Source: Actinomycetes bacterium (GTDB lineage Bacteria > Actinomycetota > Acidimicrobiia > Acidimicrobiales > Bog-793). Taken from it: a stretch of DNA of 7,916 nucleotides. Below, in pieces: positions 1 to 7,188 of the stretch. Under the pieces are notes generated by a model. The model was not told the origin of the DNA. It ran no database searches and saw nothing but the letters and a program-made list of their open reading frames with translations. The position numbers were made by a program, and so were the translations under genes. Location of the stretch: the NCBI GenBank assembly GCA_021823365.1, contig JAKAOD010000125.1:1-7916 (forward strand). The letters run 5' to 3'. The stretch's first letter is position 1. Each line of letters opens with the position of its first letter.

Positions 1-7
1 GGCTCTC

Positions 8-39
8 CGTCAGGTGTCCGGGGCGTCAGGTGTTCGGGG
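8..39. repeat. 16-bp tandem duplication at the rho 3' end
   Basis: CGTCAGGTGTCCGGGG (8-23) is followed directly by CGTCAGGTGTTCGGGG (24-39), differing at one base. The right copy contains the rho stop codon (28-26) and its last residues; the left copy lies downstream of the stop. Because 16 is not a multiple of three, the second copy reads in another frame. It looks like a slippage duplication. Confidence 0.8.
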
Positions 40-2056
40 TAGGGGACTTTGCGATCTCGAGGAGGAACTCGTCGTTCGAACGCGTCGTGCGGAGCTTGTC
101 GATGAGGAGCTCGAGGCCTGCCGCTGCGTTCCCCTCCGAGCTCAGGGCGTTCAGCACCCGCCGGAGCTTCCAGATCTGCTGCAGCTGCTGGCGGTCGAAG
201 AGCAGCTCCTCGTGGCGTGTCGAGCTCGCGTTGACGTCGATCGCCGGGTAGAGCCGGCGCTCGGACAGCCGCCGGTCGAGCCGGAGCTCCATGTTGCCGG
301 TGCCCTTGAACTCCTCGAAGATCACCTCGTCCATCTTGGATCCGGTCTCGACGAGCGCCGTCGCGAGGATGGTGAGCGACCCGCCCTCCTCGATGTTGCG
401 GGCGGCGCCGAAGAACCGCTTCGGCGGGTACAAGGCGCCGGAGTCCACGCCGCCGGACATGATCCGCCCGGTCGCGGGCTGGGACAGGTTGTAGGCCCGA
501 GCCAGCCTCGTGATCCCGTCGAGCACGATCACGACGTCCTTGCCGAGCTCGACGAGCCGTTTCGCCCGCTCGATGGTCAGCTCTGCGACGGCCGTGTGCT
601 CGTCAGCCGGGCGGTCGAAGGTCGAGGCGATCACCTCGCCCTTCACCGAGCGCTGCATGTCGGTGACTTCTTCCGGGCGCTCGTCGACGAGCAGCACGAT
701 GAGGTGGACGTCGGGGTTGTTCGCCTCGATCGAGTGGGCGACCTGCTTGAGGATCGTCGTCTTGCCGGCCTTCGGCGGCGAGACGATCATCCCGCGCTGG
801 CCCTTGCCGATCGGCGAGATGAGGTCGACGATCCTCGCCGTCGCGTTGGCGGGGTCGCCGGGGAGCTCCAGGCGGAGCCGCTCGTCGGGGAACAGCGGCG
901 TCAGGTCCTCGAACCGGCGCCGCTGGCGCGCCTCGTCCGGAGCGAGGCCCGCGACGGAATCGATCCGGAGCAGGGCGGGGTACTTCTCGCTCGGACCCGC
1001 TGGACGGCAGCCACCTTCGACTGCGTCGCCCTTGCGGAGGCCGTACTTCCGCACCTGGCCGACCGAGACGTAGACGTCACGGCCGCTCGCGAGGTACCCG
1101 CTCGTGCGGAGGAACCCGTAGCCCTCGTCGCGGAGGTCGAGGAGCCCGCGCACGGGAACGAGCTCCCCCTGCCAGGCGCCCTCCTGGGGCACCGACGACT
1201 CGCCGCGGTCGCGGCCCCTGCGGCGACGGCTGCGCCGGTTGCCCAGATCGACGCCGAACCCCGCGCCGGCCTGGCCGGGATGCGCGCCGTGCTGGGGGCG
1301 CTCCCGGACCTGCAGACCCCCGCGGCCCTGCTCCGCGCGCACGTGATCGCCCTGCTGGTCGCCGGCCGGGAGGACGCCGGCGTCGTCGGTCCCGATGCCG
1401 GCCGTCCCGAGACCCTCGGGCGCAGCGACGTCGGTCCCGTTGACCTCGGCGCTGGCCCTCGGCTCCGGCCCGGCAAGGTCGACGACGGCACCCGACGAAG
1501 CATCGGGGAGCCGTCCGTTGCCCTCGGCGACGAGCGCTCCGGCGGCCGTCGCCGTGACCACTTCGGCGCGGTCGCTCGCCGCCCGGCGCCCCGACCGCTC
1601 ACGCCGGGGAGCGGCAGTCTCGGCGTCGCCCGCCGGCCCTCCGGCCGTGGCCGTCGCGCCGGCCGCGGCGATGCCGGCGCCATCGTCGCCGAACAGCGTC
1701 GGTGCGCTCTCGGCGCGCTCCACCGACTTGCGCGCCGCGGCTCGCGGCGCCCGCCTGGGTCGCGGCGCGCTCCCGGCGGCGCCCGCCCCGTCGACGGTCG
1801 CCGAGGCGTCGACGGCACCGCGGCGCGCGACCGCTCCCGCGCCGTCGGGACCCCCCGCGTGGGCGCCGTTCTCCCCGGCGCCGTTGACCTTCGCCTCGCC
1901 TCCGGACCCGACGCCCGTCGCGGCGAGGATGAGGTCGATGATGTCCGACTTTCGCGAGCGCGCCGGCGGCTTCAACGACATCGCGGTGGCGATGGCGTGG
2001 AGCTCGTCCCGCTCCTTGCGTTCGAGGATGGAGCGCTCGAGCTGCTCTGCTGCCAT
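26..2056 (-). CDS. rho: Transcription termination factor Rho
   Basis: RNA-dependent hexameric ATPase/helicase that ends untranslated transcripts. Seen in the 676-aa product: an N-terminal Rho_N/SAP-like helical domain (about residues 14-48), a low-complexity Ala/Gly/Arg linker (about 50-295) closing with an Arg-rich patch, a cold-shock-type RNA-binding domain (about 298-368, core [18 protein letters not shown]), then the RecA-like motor. Walker A is PPKAGKTT with Lys432; the Walker B strand ends at Asp513; [16 protein letters not shown]-like [11 protein letters not shown] and [11 protein letters not shown] are intact. The long linker is usual for actinobacterial Rho. I chose the ATG at 2056 because AGGAG at 2066-2070 sits 9 nt before it but only 3 nt before the in-frame ATG at 2062; the frame stays open to 2236 but that part looks non-coding. 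Odd point: Gly514 replaces the Ser of the LDSITR motif known from E. coli. Normally followed by rpmE, which lies outside the window. Identification is certain; the exact start is likely. Confidence 0.97.
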   Translation of the reverse strand: MAAEQLERSILERKERDELHAIATAMSLKPPARSRKSDIIDLILAATGVGSGGEAKVNGAGENGAHAGGPDGAGAVARRGAVDASATVDGAGAAGSAPRPRRAPRAAARKSVERAESAPTLFGDDGAGIAAAGATATAGGPAGDAETAAPRRERSGRRAASDRAEVVTATAAGALVAEGNGRLPDASSGAVVDLAGPEPRASAEVNGTDVAAPEGLGTAGIGTDDAGVLPAGDQQGDHVRAEQGRGGLQVRERPQHGAHPGQAGAGFGVDLGNRRSRRRRGRDRGESSVPQEGAWQGELVPVRGLLDLRDEGYGFLRTSGYLASGRDVYVSVGQVRKYGLRKGDAVEGGCRPAGPSEKYPALLRIDSVAGLAPDEARQRRRFEDLTPLFPDERLRLELPGDPANATARIVDLISPIGKGQRGMIVSPPKAGKTTILKQVAHSIEANNPDVHLIVLLVDERPEEVTDMQRSVKGEVIASTFDRPADEHTAVAELTIERAKRLVELGKDVVIVLDGITRLARAYNLSQPATGRIMSGGVDSGALYPPKRFFGAARNIEEGGSLTILATALVETGSKMDEVIFEEFKGTGNMELRLDRRLSERRLYPAIDVNASSTRHEELLFDRQQLQQIWKLRRVLNALSSEGNAAAGLELLIDKLRTTRSNDEFLLEIAKSPTPNT

Positions 2057-2117
2057 CGGCATGTACTCCTGTGCTCTGTGCTGCTGCTTGTCACGCTGTG
2101 CCGCTCTCCGCCACGTC

Positions 2118-2139
2118 CCGCCGGGCACGGGCCCGGCGG
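2118..2139 (-). promoter_or_regulatory. GC hairpin in the rho leader
   Basis: A perfect inverted repeat with 9-nt arms (CCGCCGGGC and GCCCGGCGG) and a 4-nt loop lies about 62 nt upstream of the rho start. No T-run follows it on the minus strand, so it is not a classic intrinsic terminator. Rho genes in other bacteria are known to be autoregulated through their leader; a role here is inference. Confidence 0.4.
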
Positions 2140-2407
2140 CAGCCCGGTGCGCCGGCCCGAGCGTCCCGGCACCCGTGGGCGTCCCGACGGACGGGAGCGA
2201 GGCAGGGATACCGGACGCCACCCGCCCGGCACCCACGGCGACGGGACGCTCGGCCCTGCCGTGCGAGCCGGAACCCGACGCGGGTGGCGGGGTGCGATCT
2301 CGGACCAGCTACGGGATCTGCGTACCGTCCTGCCTTGGCGGCCGTGACGACCGGGGTCGGCGGCGCCCGGACCGCGACACAGGTCGACAGGGAGCGGTGC
2401 TGGCGAC

Positions 2408-2436
2408 AGTGTACCGGTTGCTCGCGACCTGGGCAA
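2408..2436 (-). promoter_or_regulatory. Candidate sigma70-type promoter for rho
   Basis: On the minus strand TTGCCC (2436-2431) and TACACT (2413-2408) are separated by exactly 17 nt, resembling the -35 and -10 boxes of a housekeeping promoter. Transcription would begin near 2400, leaving a 5' leader of about 345 nt. It is one of few T/A-containing spots in a GC-rich gap, which helps it stand out, but only the TTG and the TAxAxT pattern match consensus. Confidence 0.35.
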
Positions 2437-2471
2437 CAACACCGCGCCGGACCGGTCGGGGCCGGCTGCGC
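2434..2471 (-). terminator. Possible weak terminator after thrC
   Basis: Immediately after the thrC stop, GCCGG (2466-2462) can pair with CCGGC (2450-2446) around an 11-nt loop, with three further pairs below a bulged A. It is followed by GGTGTTGTTG, which is G/T-rich rather than a clean T-run. It partly overlaps the candidate rho -35 box. The call is weak; read-through into rho is possible. Confidence 0.22.
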
Positions 2472-3545
2472 TCAGAGGCCGAGCGCCTCGACGACGGAGT
2501 CGAAGGTCGCGTCGACGGCGTCGGGCACCCTCACCTGGCTGATGGCGAGATCCGGGTCCTTCAGGCCGTGGCCGGTCAGCACGCAGACGACGCGGGCACC
2601 TGGCGAGATCTCGGACTTGAGGAGCCCGGCGACCGAGGCGGCCGAGGCGGCCTCGCAGAACACCGATTCCTCCGTCGCCAGCAACCGGTAGGCGTCGAGG
2701 ATCTCCTCGTCGTCGACCTTGGCGATCCCCCCGCCGGACTCGGCGGCGGCGGCGGTCGCGCCGTACCACGACGCGGGGTTGCCGATCCGGATCGCCGTCG
2801 CGACGGTCTCGGGCTGCTCGATGACGTGGCCCTCGACGATCGGGGCGGCTCCCGCCGCCTGGAAGCCGAGCATGCGCGGCAGGCGCGTCGACCGGCCGAC
2901 CGAGCGATACTCGAGATAGCCCTTCCAGTACGCGGTGATGTTCCCTGCGTTGCCGACCGGGATGCAATGGATGTCCGGCGCGTCGCCGAGCGCGTCGACG
3001 ATCTCGAACGCCGCGGTCTTCTGGCCCTCGATCCGGTACGGGTTCACCGAGTTGACGACGACGACGGGCAGGCGGCCGGGAAGCGCGCGGACGATCTCGA
3101 GGGCCTTGTCGAAGTTCCCGCGGACCTGGAGGACGATCGCCCCATGCACGAGGGCCTGGGCGAGCTTGCCGAGGGCGATGTGACCCTCGGGGATGAGGAC
3201 GGCGCAGGTGAGGCCGGCGCGCGCGGCGTAGGCCGCGGCCGAAGCCGAGGTGTTCCCCGTCGAGGCGCAGACGACTGCCCGCGCCCCTCCCTCGAGCGCC
3301 TTCGACATCGCGACGGTCATGCCGCGGTCCTTGAACGAGCCGGTCGGGTTGGCTCCCTCGATCTTGAGGTACACCTCGGCACCGACGCGCTCGGACAGCC
3401 GCGGGGCGGGGAGCAGGGGGGTGTTGCCCTCGTGCAGCGTCACGACCGGGGTCGCGTCGCCGACGGGGAGCAGCTCGCGGTAGCGGTTGATCACCCCATG
3501 CCAGGCCTGACGCCGCTCGAGGTCCGCGTCACGGGGGATCGTCAC
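2472..3545 (-). CDS. thrC: Threonine synthase
   Basis: PLP enzyme converting O-phosphohomoserine and water to threonine and phosphate, the final step of threonine synthesis in the cytosol. The 357-aa product has the fold-type II signature GSFKDRG with the PLP-binding Lys72, the CASTGNTS loop (93-100), the glycine-rich phosphate cup PVGNAGN (196-202) and a late TGHGLKDP motif (about 324). Length and motifs match the short actinobacterial class, about 360 aa. The start is GTG, 4 nt after the hom stop, so translation is probably coupled; GGAGAG within the end of hom is a plausible ribosome binding site. Its substrate is made by homoserine kinase (ThrB), whose gene is not in this window although it commonly follows thrC in actinobacteria. 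No frameshift or missing key residue is seen. Confidence 0.96.
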   Translation of the reverse strand: MTIPRDADLERRQAWHGVINRYRELLPVGDATPVVTLHEGNTPLLPAPRLSERVGAEVYLKIEGANPTGSFKDRGMTVAMSKALEGGARAVVCASTGNTSASAAAYAARAGLTCAVLIPEGHIALGKLAQALVHGAIVLQVRGNFDKALEIVRALPGRLPVVVVNSVNPYRIEGQKTAAFEIVDALGDAPDIHCIPVGNAGNITAYWKGYLEYRSVGRSTRLPRMLGFQAAGAAPIVEGHVIEQPETVATAIRIGNPASWYGATAAAAESGGGIAKVDDEEILDAYRLLATEESVFCEAASAASVAGLLKSEISPGARVVCVLTGHGLKDPDLAISQVRVPDAVDATFDSVVEALGL

Positions 3546-3549
3546 GGCC

Positions 3550-4857
3550 TCAGCTCTCCGCCCCGATGACGCGCAGCACCTGGCCGATCCGCTTCACGGC
3601 GTCGACGCCGCGAAGGCCGGCGACGCTCGCCTGCACGTCCGCCTCACGCGCCCGGTGGGTGATGAACACGATCCGGGCCTCCTCGCCGAGCCCGACCTGC
3701 TCCATCGAGCGGATCGAGACGCCGTGGCCGCCGAAGACCGCCGCGACCGCCGCCAGGACACCGGGGCGGTCGAGCACGTCGAGGGCGAGGTAGTACTGCG
3801 TCTCGAGGTCGTCGATCGGGCGGATCTCGACCCGGCGCCGGGGTGGGAACCATACGGCGCCGGCAGAGAGGGATCGGGCCGCGTCCAGCAGGTCGCCGAG
3901 GACGGCGCTCGCCGTCGGGCGACCGCCCGCCCCGCGGCCGTAGAACATCAGCTCGCCGACGGCCTCGCCCTCGACGAACACGGCGTTGAACACCCCGCGC
4001 ACCCCGGCAAGGGGATGGTCGGCGGGCACCATCGCCGGGTGGACGCGGACGCAGACGGCTCCGTCCCCGACCCGCTCGGCGACGGCGAGCAGCTTCACCT
4101 CGTACCCGAGGCGGTGGGCGAACTCGATGTCGCCGACCTCGATCGACTCGATGCCCTCGCGGTAGACGTCGCCGGCGACGACGTCGGCGTTGAAGGCGAT
4201 GCCGGCGAGGATCGCCGCCTTCGCCGAGGCGTCGTGCCCCTCGACGTCGGCCGAGGGGTCCCGCTCGGCGTAGCCGAGGCGTTGGGCCTCCTGGAGCGCC
4301 TCGCCGTAGCTCGCGCCCTCCTCGCTCATGCGGGTGAGCACGAAGTTCGTCGTCCCGTTGACGATGCCCGTCACCCTCCGTAGCTGCTCGCCGGCGAGCG
4401 AGGTGCGAAGCGCACGGACGAGCGGGATGCCGCCGGCGACCGCCGCCTCGAAGAGCAGCTCGCGACCGGCGGACTCGGCCTCGGCGTAGAGCTCGGCGCC
4501 GCAGTTGGCGAGGAGCTCCTTGTTCGCGGTGACGACCGGCTTCCCGGACTTGAGCGCGTCGAGCACGAGCGTGCGCGCGGGCTCGATCCCCCCGATCAGC
4601 TCGACGAGGACGTCGACGTCATCGGCCGTCGCGACGGCGTGGGCGTCGTGCGTGAGACGCTCGGCGGGGACGGCGCCGACGCGGGGCTTGGCGAGGTTGC
4701 GCACCGCCACGTGGGCGATCTCGAGACGGACCCCGGCGCACCTCGCGAGCTCGTCACCACCGGTGAGGACGAGGTCGACGAGGGCCGCGCCGACGTTGCC
4801 GCAGCCGAGCACCCCGACCCGCACGACCGACGACGCGGTGCGGGAGGGCTCGGGCAC
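3550..4857 (-). CDS. hom: Homoserine dehydrogenase with C-terminal ACT domain
   Basis: NAD(P)-dependent reduction of aspartate semialdehyde to homoserine, the branch point leading to threonine and methionine. The 435-aa product has a Rossmann GCGNVG loop (residues 18-23), the NGTTNF motif of the catalytic domain, [19 protein letters not shown] with the family's Asp and Lys catalytic positions, and a C-terminal ACT domain (about 355-435, beginning [15 protein letters not shown]), which in relatives binds threonine for feedback inhibition. The start is inferred as GTG at 4857: the frame is open far upstream, but homology begins here and this start gives the normal family length; a GTG at 4824 would begin directly at the Rossmann strand. 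No strong Shine-Dalgarno is visible for either. It lies 101 nt after lysA and 4 nt before thrC, so it is probably co-transcribed with both. Confidence 0.95.
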   Translation of the reverse strand: MPEPSRTASSVVRVGVLGCGNVGAALVDLVLTGGDELARCAGVRLEIAHVAVRNLAKPRVGAVPAERLTHDAHAVATADDVDVLVELIGGIEPARTLVLDALKSGKPVVTANKELLANCGAELYAEAESAGRELLFEAAVAGGIPLVRALRTSLAGEQLRRVTGIVNGTTNFVLTRMSEEGASYGEALQEAQRLGYAERDPSADVEGHDASAKAAILAGIAFNADVVAGDVYREGIESIEVGDIEFAHRLGYEVKLLAVAERVGDGAVCVRVHPAMVPADHPLAGVRGVFNAVFVEGEAVGELMFYGRGAGGRPTASAVLGDLLDAARSLSAGAVWFPPRRRVEIRPIDDLETQYYLALDVLDRPGVLAAVAAVFGGHGVSIRSMEQVGLGEEARIVFITHRAREADVQASVAGLRGVDAVKRIGQVLRVIGAES

Positions 4858-4958
4858 GGGGACAACGTAGCCCCCGCCACGAGCTGCCCCGCCGGGTCGC
4901 GCGCCCTCCCGGCTCCCGAGCCCACGGGTTCCGGCGCGGCCGCCCCCGCCCGGCGGGC
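4858..4958 (-). other. lysA-hom spacer
   Basis: A 101-nt GC-rich spacer. Just after the lysA stop CCCGC-CGG-GCGGG can form a 5-bp hairpin, and GGCTC-CC-GAGCC (4911-4922) another. Neither is followed by a T-run and I see no promoter, so co-transcription of lysA and hom is favoured. Confidence 0.4.
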
Positions 4959-6317
4959 TCAGGGCTCGAGGCGGAGCAGGTCCTCGATCGTCTCCCGCCG
5001 GACGACGACCGTCGCGCGGCCCTCCTCGACGAAGACGACGGGCGGCCGCGGGACCCGGTTGTAATTGGAGGCCATCGAGAAGCCATAGGCGCCGGTGACC
5101 GGCGTCGCGAGGACGTCGCCGACGCCGAGGTCCTCCGGCAGCCGCGCGTCCGCGACGACGACGTCGCCCGACTCGCAGTGCTTGCCGACGACGCGCGCCG
5201 CGCGCGGGCGACAGGCGGTGGTGGCGCGGGGCAGGAACGCCTCGTAACCGCTCCCGTAGAGGGCAGTGCGCGGGTTGTCGCTCATCCCCCCGTCGACGGC
5301 GACGTAGGTCCGTACCCCGGGCAGCTCCTTGATCGTGCCGACCCGGTAGCAGGTGATGCCGGCGGTGGCGACGACCGCGCGGCCCGGCTCGGCCGCGAGC
5401 CGGACCTCCTCCGGCAGGCCGACGGCTCGCGCCGCGGCGCCGAGGCGCTCCGCCCACTCGGAGATGGTCGGCGCGCGCTCGCCGTTCAGGTAGGCGACGC
5501 CGAGGCCGCCGCCGACGCAGAGCTCGCCGAGCCGGTGGCGGGCGACGAACGGGGCGAGGACGGCGATCTCCTGCTCGAAGGCTTCGAGCCGGAAGATCTG
5601 GCTGCCGATGTGGGCGTGGACGCCCGCGAGCACGACCCCGGCGATCCCGCCGAGCTCGGCTGCGGCCCGTTCTGCAGCGCCGGAGGCGAGGGAGAAACCG
5701 AACTTCGAGTCCTCCCTGCCGGTCATCACGTGCTCGTGGGTGTGCGCGGCAACCCCGGGCGTGACGCGGACCATCACCCGAAGCGGGGACCGCGCCCCGC
5801 CGGGGGCGGACTGCACGAGCCGGCCGAGCCGGCCGATCTCCTCGAAGGAGTCGACGACGACCCGGGCGACCCCGAGGCGCACCGCCTCGGCGAGCTCGTC
5901 GTCGGACTTGTTGTTCCCGTGGAGGACGAGCCGGTCGCCCGTGGCGCCGGCTGCCACGGCCGTGGCGAGCTCGCCGGCGGTCGAGACGTCGAGCGACATG
6001 CCCGACGCGAGAGCGAGCCTCGCCATCGCCTTGCAGAGGAAGGCTTTGGTGGCATAGGCGACGTTGCCGCCGAAGGCGGAGGTCGCCTCGGCGCAGCGGG
6101 CACGCAGGTGGGCGACGTCGTAGACGAAGAGCGGGGTGCCGACGTCCTCGGCGAGCTCGACGAGGTCGACGCCGCCGACGGCGAGCCGCCCCCGCCCGTC
6201 GACGCTCGCCGTGTCCGGCAGCAGCTGCCGCTCGAGGGGATCCTCGCTCGGCGCGACCGGGTCGGCGGACGCGCCGCGGGCGGCGGAGGGGGTCGGTGTG
6301 GGCGCGTCGGCCGGCAT
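4959..6317 (-). CDS. lysA: Diaminopimelate decarboxylase
   Basis: PLP enzyme that decarboxylates meso-diaminopimelate to L-lysine and CO2, the last step of lysine synthesis; its substrate is also the peptidoglycan cross-linking residue in many actinobacteria. The 452-aa product is a fold-type III (alanine-racemase-like barrel) enzyme: the PLP Lys91 in YATKAFLCKA, HIGSQ (236-240), the glycine loop GGGLG (269-273), EPGR (310-313), the partner-subunit Cys381 in CESGD, and YN (419-420). About 30 N-terminal residues are Pro/Ala-rich and probably disordered. The ATG at 6317 is the only reasonable start, though no clear Shine-Dalgarno precedes it. It is the first gene of a probable lysA-hom-thrC operon. 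In many actinobacteria argS lies directly upstream; here tRNA-Arg and a mobile element are found instead. Confidence 0.97.
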   Translation of the reverse strand: MPADAPTPTPSAARGASADPVAPSEDPLERQLLPDTASVDGRGRLAVGGVDLVELAEDVGTPLFVYDVAHLRARCAEATSAFGGNVAYATKAFLCKAMARLALASGMSLDVSTAGELATAVAAGATGDRLVLHGNNKSDDELAEAVRLGVARVVVDSFEEIGRLGRLVQSAPGGARSPLRVMVRVTPGVAAHTHEHVMTGREDSKFGFSLASGAAERAAAELGGIAGVVLAGVHAHIGSQIFRLEAFEQEIAVLAPFVARHRLGELCVGGGLGVAYLNGERAPTISEWAERLGAAARAVGLPEEVRLAAEPGRAVVATAGITCYRVGTIKELPGVRTYVAVDGGMSDNPRTALYGSGYEAFLPRATTACRPRAARVVGKHCESGDVVVADARLPEDLGVGDVLATPVTGAYGFSMASNYNRVPRPPVVFVEEGRATVVVRRETIEDLLRLEP

Positions 6318-6396
6318 GGCCAGACGAGGATGCTCGACGGCCGGCTACCATGCAAGGTGGCGGGTGTGATCCCGCCGCGGCTCTCGCCGAGCAAGG
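6318..6396. promoter_or_regulatory. Divergent control region between lysA and tRNA-Arg
   Basis: These 79 nt must hold the tRNA promoter on the plus strand and probably the lysA promoter on the minus strand. TACCAT at 6346-6351 (plus) fits a -10 box, but no convincing -35 box lies 17 nt before it. On the minus strand TTGCAT (6355-6350) could be a -35 box, with only a poor -10 after it. The region also holds the hairpin at 6359-6376. Confidence 0.3.
6359..6376. repeat. Short inverted repeat upstream of tRNA-Arg
   Basis: GGCGGG and CCCGCC form a perfect 6-bp stem around the 6-nt loop TGTGAT. It lies 20 nt before the tRNA and about 42 nt before lysA. It might be an operator or a leader hairpin for lysA; there is no T-run on either strand. 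Confidence 0.3.
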
Positions 6397-6468
6397 GCCC
6401 TCGTAGCTCAGGGGATAGAGCACCGGCCTCCGGAGCCGGGCGCGCAGGTTCGAATCCTGCCGGGGGCG
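6397..6468 (+). tRNA. tRNA-Arg (anticodon CCG)
   Basis: A complete cloverleaf can be drawn. The acceptor stem GCCCTCG (6397-6403) pairs with CGGGGGC (6461-6467) with one T-G wobble. The D stem is GCTC/GAGC with an 8-nt loop. The anticodon stem CCGGC/GCCGG encloses CTCCGGA with anticodon CCG at 6430-6432. The variable loop has 4 nt, and the T stem GCAGG/CCTGC encloses TTCGAAT. The discriminator base is G6468 and no CCA is encoded. It decodes CGG arginine codons, which are common in such a GC-rich genome. It is divergent from lysA, and mobile-element genes abut its 3' end, so it looks like the integration target. The opposite strand is an open frame continuing the recombinase remnant. Confidence 0.95.
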
Positions 6469-6970
6469 CCGACGAGTCCTCCGCGCGCACGTCCGCCGGG
6501 TCGGCGGCATCGCCGCTGCGATCGTAGAGGGTGACTGCGACATCGACCGCAGTGTCGGCCGGCTGGTAGACGACGTCGAGTTGCAGCGCGTCGAACAGCG
6601 CCCTCAGTTCGCCCTGGGGCGTCGCGTCGAGCATGCCGGCGAGGATCGGCAGGCGGTCGAGCAATGGGGCGACGTCGGCCAACGTGGGCGCCTCTGTCGC
6701 CGAGTCTCGGGCGAGTGCTACCAGCCGCTCGCGCCGTTCGGCGACGCCGTCTTCCAGTTCGGCCACGCGCTGGCCGACTCGCCGCCGGAGTGTCGGCGTG
6801 ACGTCGTCGGCTTCGAGGTTGACGAGCTGGCGGGTGAGGTGCCGTTCGAGGTCGGCGACCTCGGCTTCGATCTCTGCGGCGCGCTCCTTCGCTGGCGCGG
6901 CGCGCTCCGGATCGGGCGCGGCCCTCCCGTACCAGGCATAACGAGGTGCTGGGCTGGTGGGCGTGGTCAT
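6469..6970 (-). pseudogene. Internally deleted serine recombinase (N-terminal tag plus C-terminal coiled coil)
   Basis: Remnant of a large serine recombinase, the integrase of the element. It begins at ATG 6970 with GAGGAGG placed 8 nt upstream. The opening MTTPTSPAPRYAWYGR matches the start of intact family members as I recall them, which continue into VST(E)D with the catalytic Ser. Here the frame passes instead, near 6920-6925, into AAPDPERAA and a long charged coiled coil (about residues 25-80), then LRALFDALQLDVVYQ and VAVTLYD, typical of the C-terminal end. The catalytic domain, most of the DNA-binding recombinase domain and the zinc ribbon are gone, so strand exchange is not expected. 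There is no stop before the tRNA: the frame crosses it antisense and stays open to 5774 inside lysA, and I end the feature at the tRNA edge because the rest is not recombinase. ATG overlaps the stop of the upstream 73-aa gene. Confidence 0.8.
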
Positions 6971-7188
6971 GGCGAGACCTCCTCGTCCTGTCCTACCTCT
7001 GTCTCGCCGAGGGAAGCGAGCAGGGCCGCCAACGCCCGGCCCTTGGCGGCCGCCAACGCCCGGCCGGCCTGGCCGCCGATCGGGCGGACCTGGCAGTGGA
7101 CGGCCAGGGCAGTGTCGCTGTGGTCGGGCTGTGCCGCCTCTGGTGAACGGCGGGAGCGGGACTCGGCGGCCAGGTGTCGTGCCATCAT
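6967..7188 (-). CDS. 73-aa protein of unknown function in the element operon
   Basis: I do not recognise a family. The product is small and soluble with no signal peptide or membrane segment. An Arg/Ser-rich start is followed by a hydrophobic stretch, then by a repeated octad GRALAAAK-GRALAALL predicted as an Ala-rich helix, and an acidic tail. The case for a real gene is its position: its ATG (7188) overlaps the stop of the replication-relaxation gene as ATGA, and its stop (6967) overlaps the recombinase ATG in the same way, so the three genes are probably translationally coupled. A tandem start ATGATG leaves Met1 or Met2 open. Small proteins beside serine integrases are sometimes directionality or accessory factors; that role here is only inference. 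The centre of the gene carries direct and inverted repeats. Confidence 0.6.
   Translation of the reverse strand: MMARHLAAESRSRRSPEAAQPDHSDTALAVHCQVRPIGGQAGRALAAAKGRALAALLASLGETEVGQDEEVSP
7024..7065. repeat. Direct repeat with nested inverted repeats
   Basis: GGCCGCCAACGCCCGGCC occurs perfectly at 7024-7041 and 7048-7065, a 24-nt period that preserves frame and gives the GRALA octad repeat in the 73-aa protein. GGCCGCCAA (7024-7032) is also inverted at 7043-7051, and 7043-7056 is a 14-bp perfect palindrome, TTGGCGGCCGCCAA. It may be a plain duplication or a binding site. Confidence 0.75.

Larger units (their letters stand above)
2057..2471 (-). other. thrC-rho intergenic region / rho leader
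   Basis: This 415-nt stretch holds no convincing gene. Frames are open through it on both strands, but the translations are Pro/Arg/Gly-rich composition noise. On the minus strand it contains, in order, a weak hairpin right after thrC, a candidate promoter around 2408-2436, and a leader of roughly 345 nt with a strong 9-bp GC hairpin. In many actinobacteria thrB (homoserine kinase) occupies this place; nothing resembling it is present. Confidence 0.6.

Noticed and set aside
14..2347. Plus-strand open frame of 777 codons
   Set aside because: It is antisense to rho, which has clear domains; the translation is a compositional mirror rich in Arg, Asp and Leu with no recognisable motif.
1972..2967. 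Minus-strand 331-codon frame linking the thrC end, the gap and the rho start
   Set aside because: Arg/Gly/Pro-rich shadow overlapping the real frames of thrC and rho; it does not resemble homoserine kinase.
1395..3569. Plus-strand open frame of 724 codons over rho, the gap and thrC
   Set aside because: It crosses two well-supported minus-strand genes and has no family signature; open only because of the high GC content.
4858..4958. Terminator or separate promoter between lysA and hom
   Set aside because: Hairpins are short and lack a T-run, and no -10/-35 pair was found.
5178..6527. Plus-strand 449-codon frame
   Set aside because: Antisense to lysA and running through the tRNA; translation is low-complexity without motifs.
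4858..6543. Upstream extension of the hom frame, making a 997-codon frame
   Set aside because: The first ~560 codons are lysA read in the wrong frame plus antisense tRNA; true hom sequence starts near 4857.
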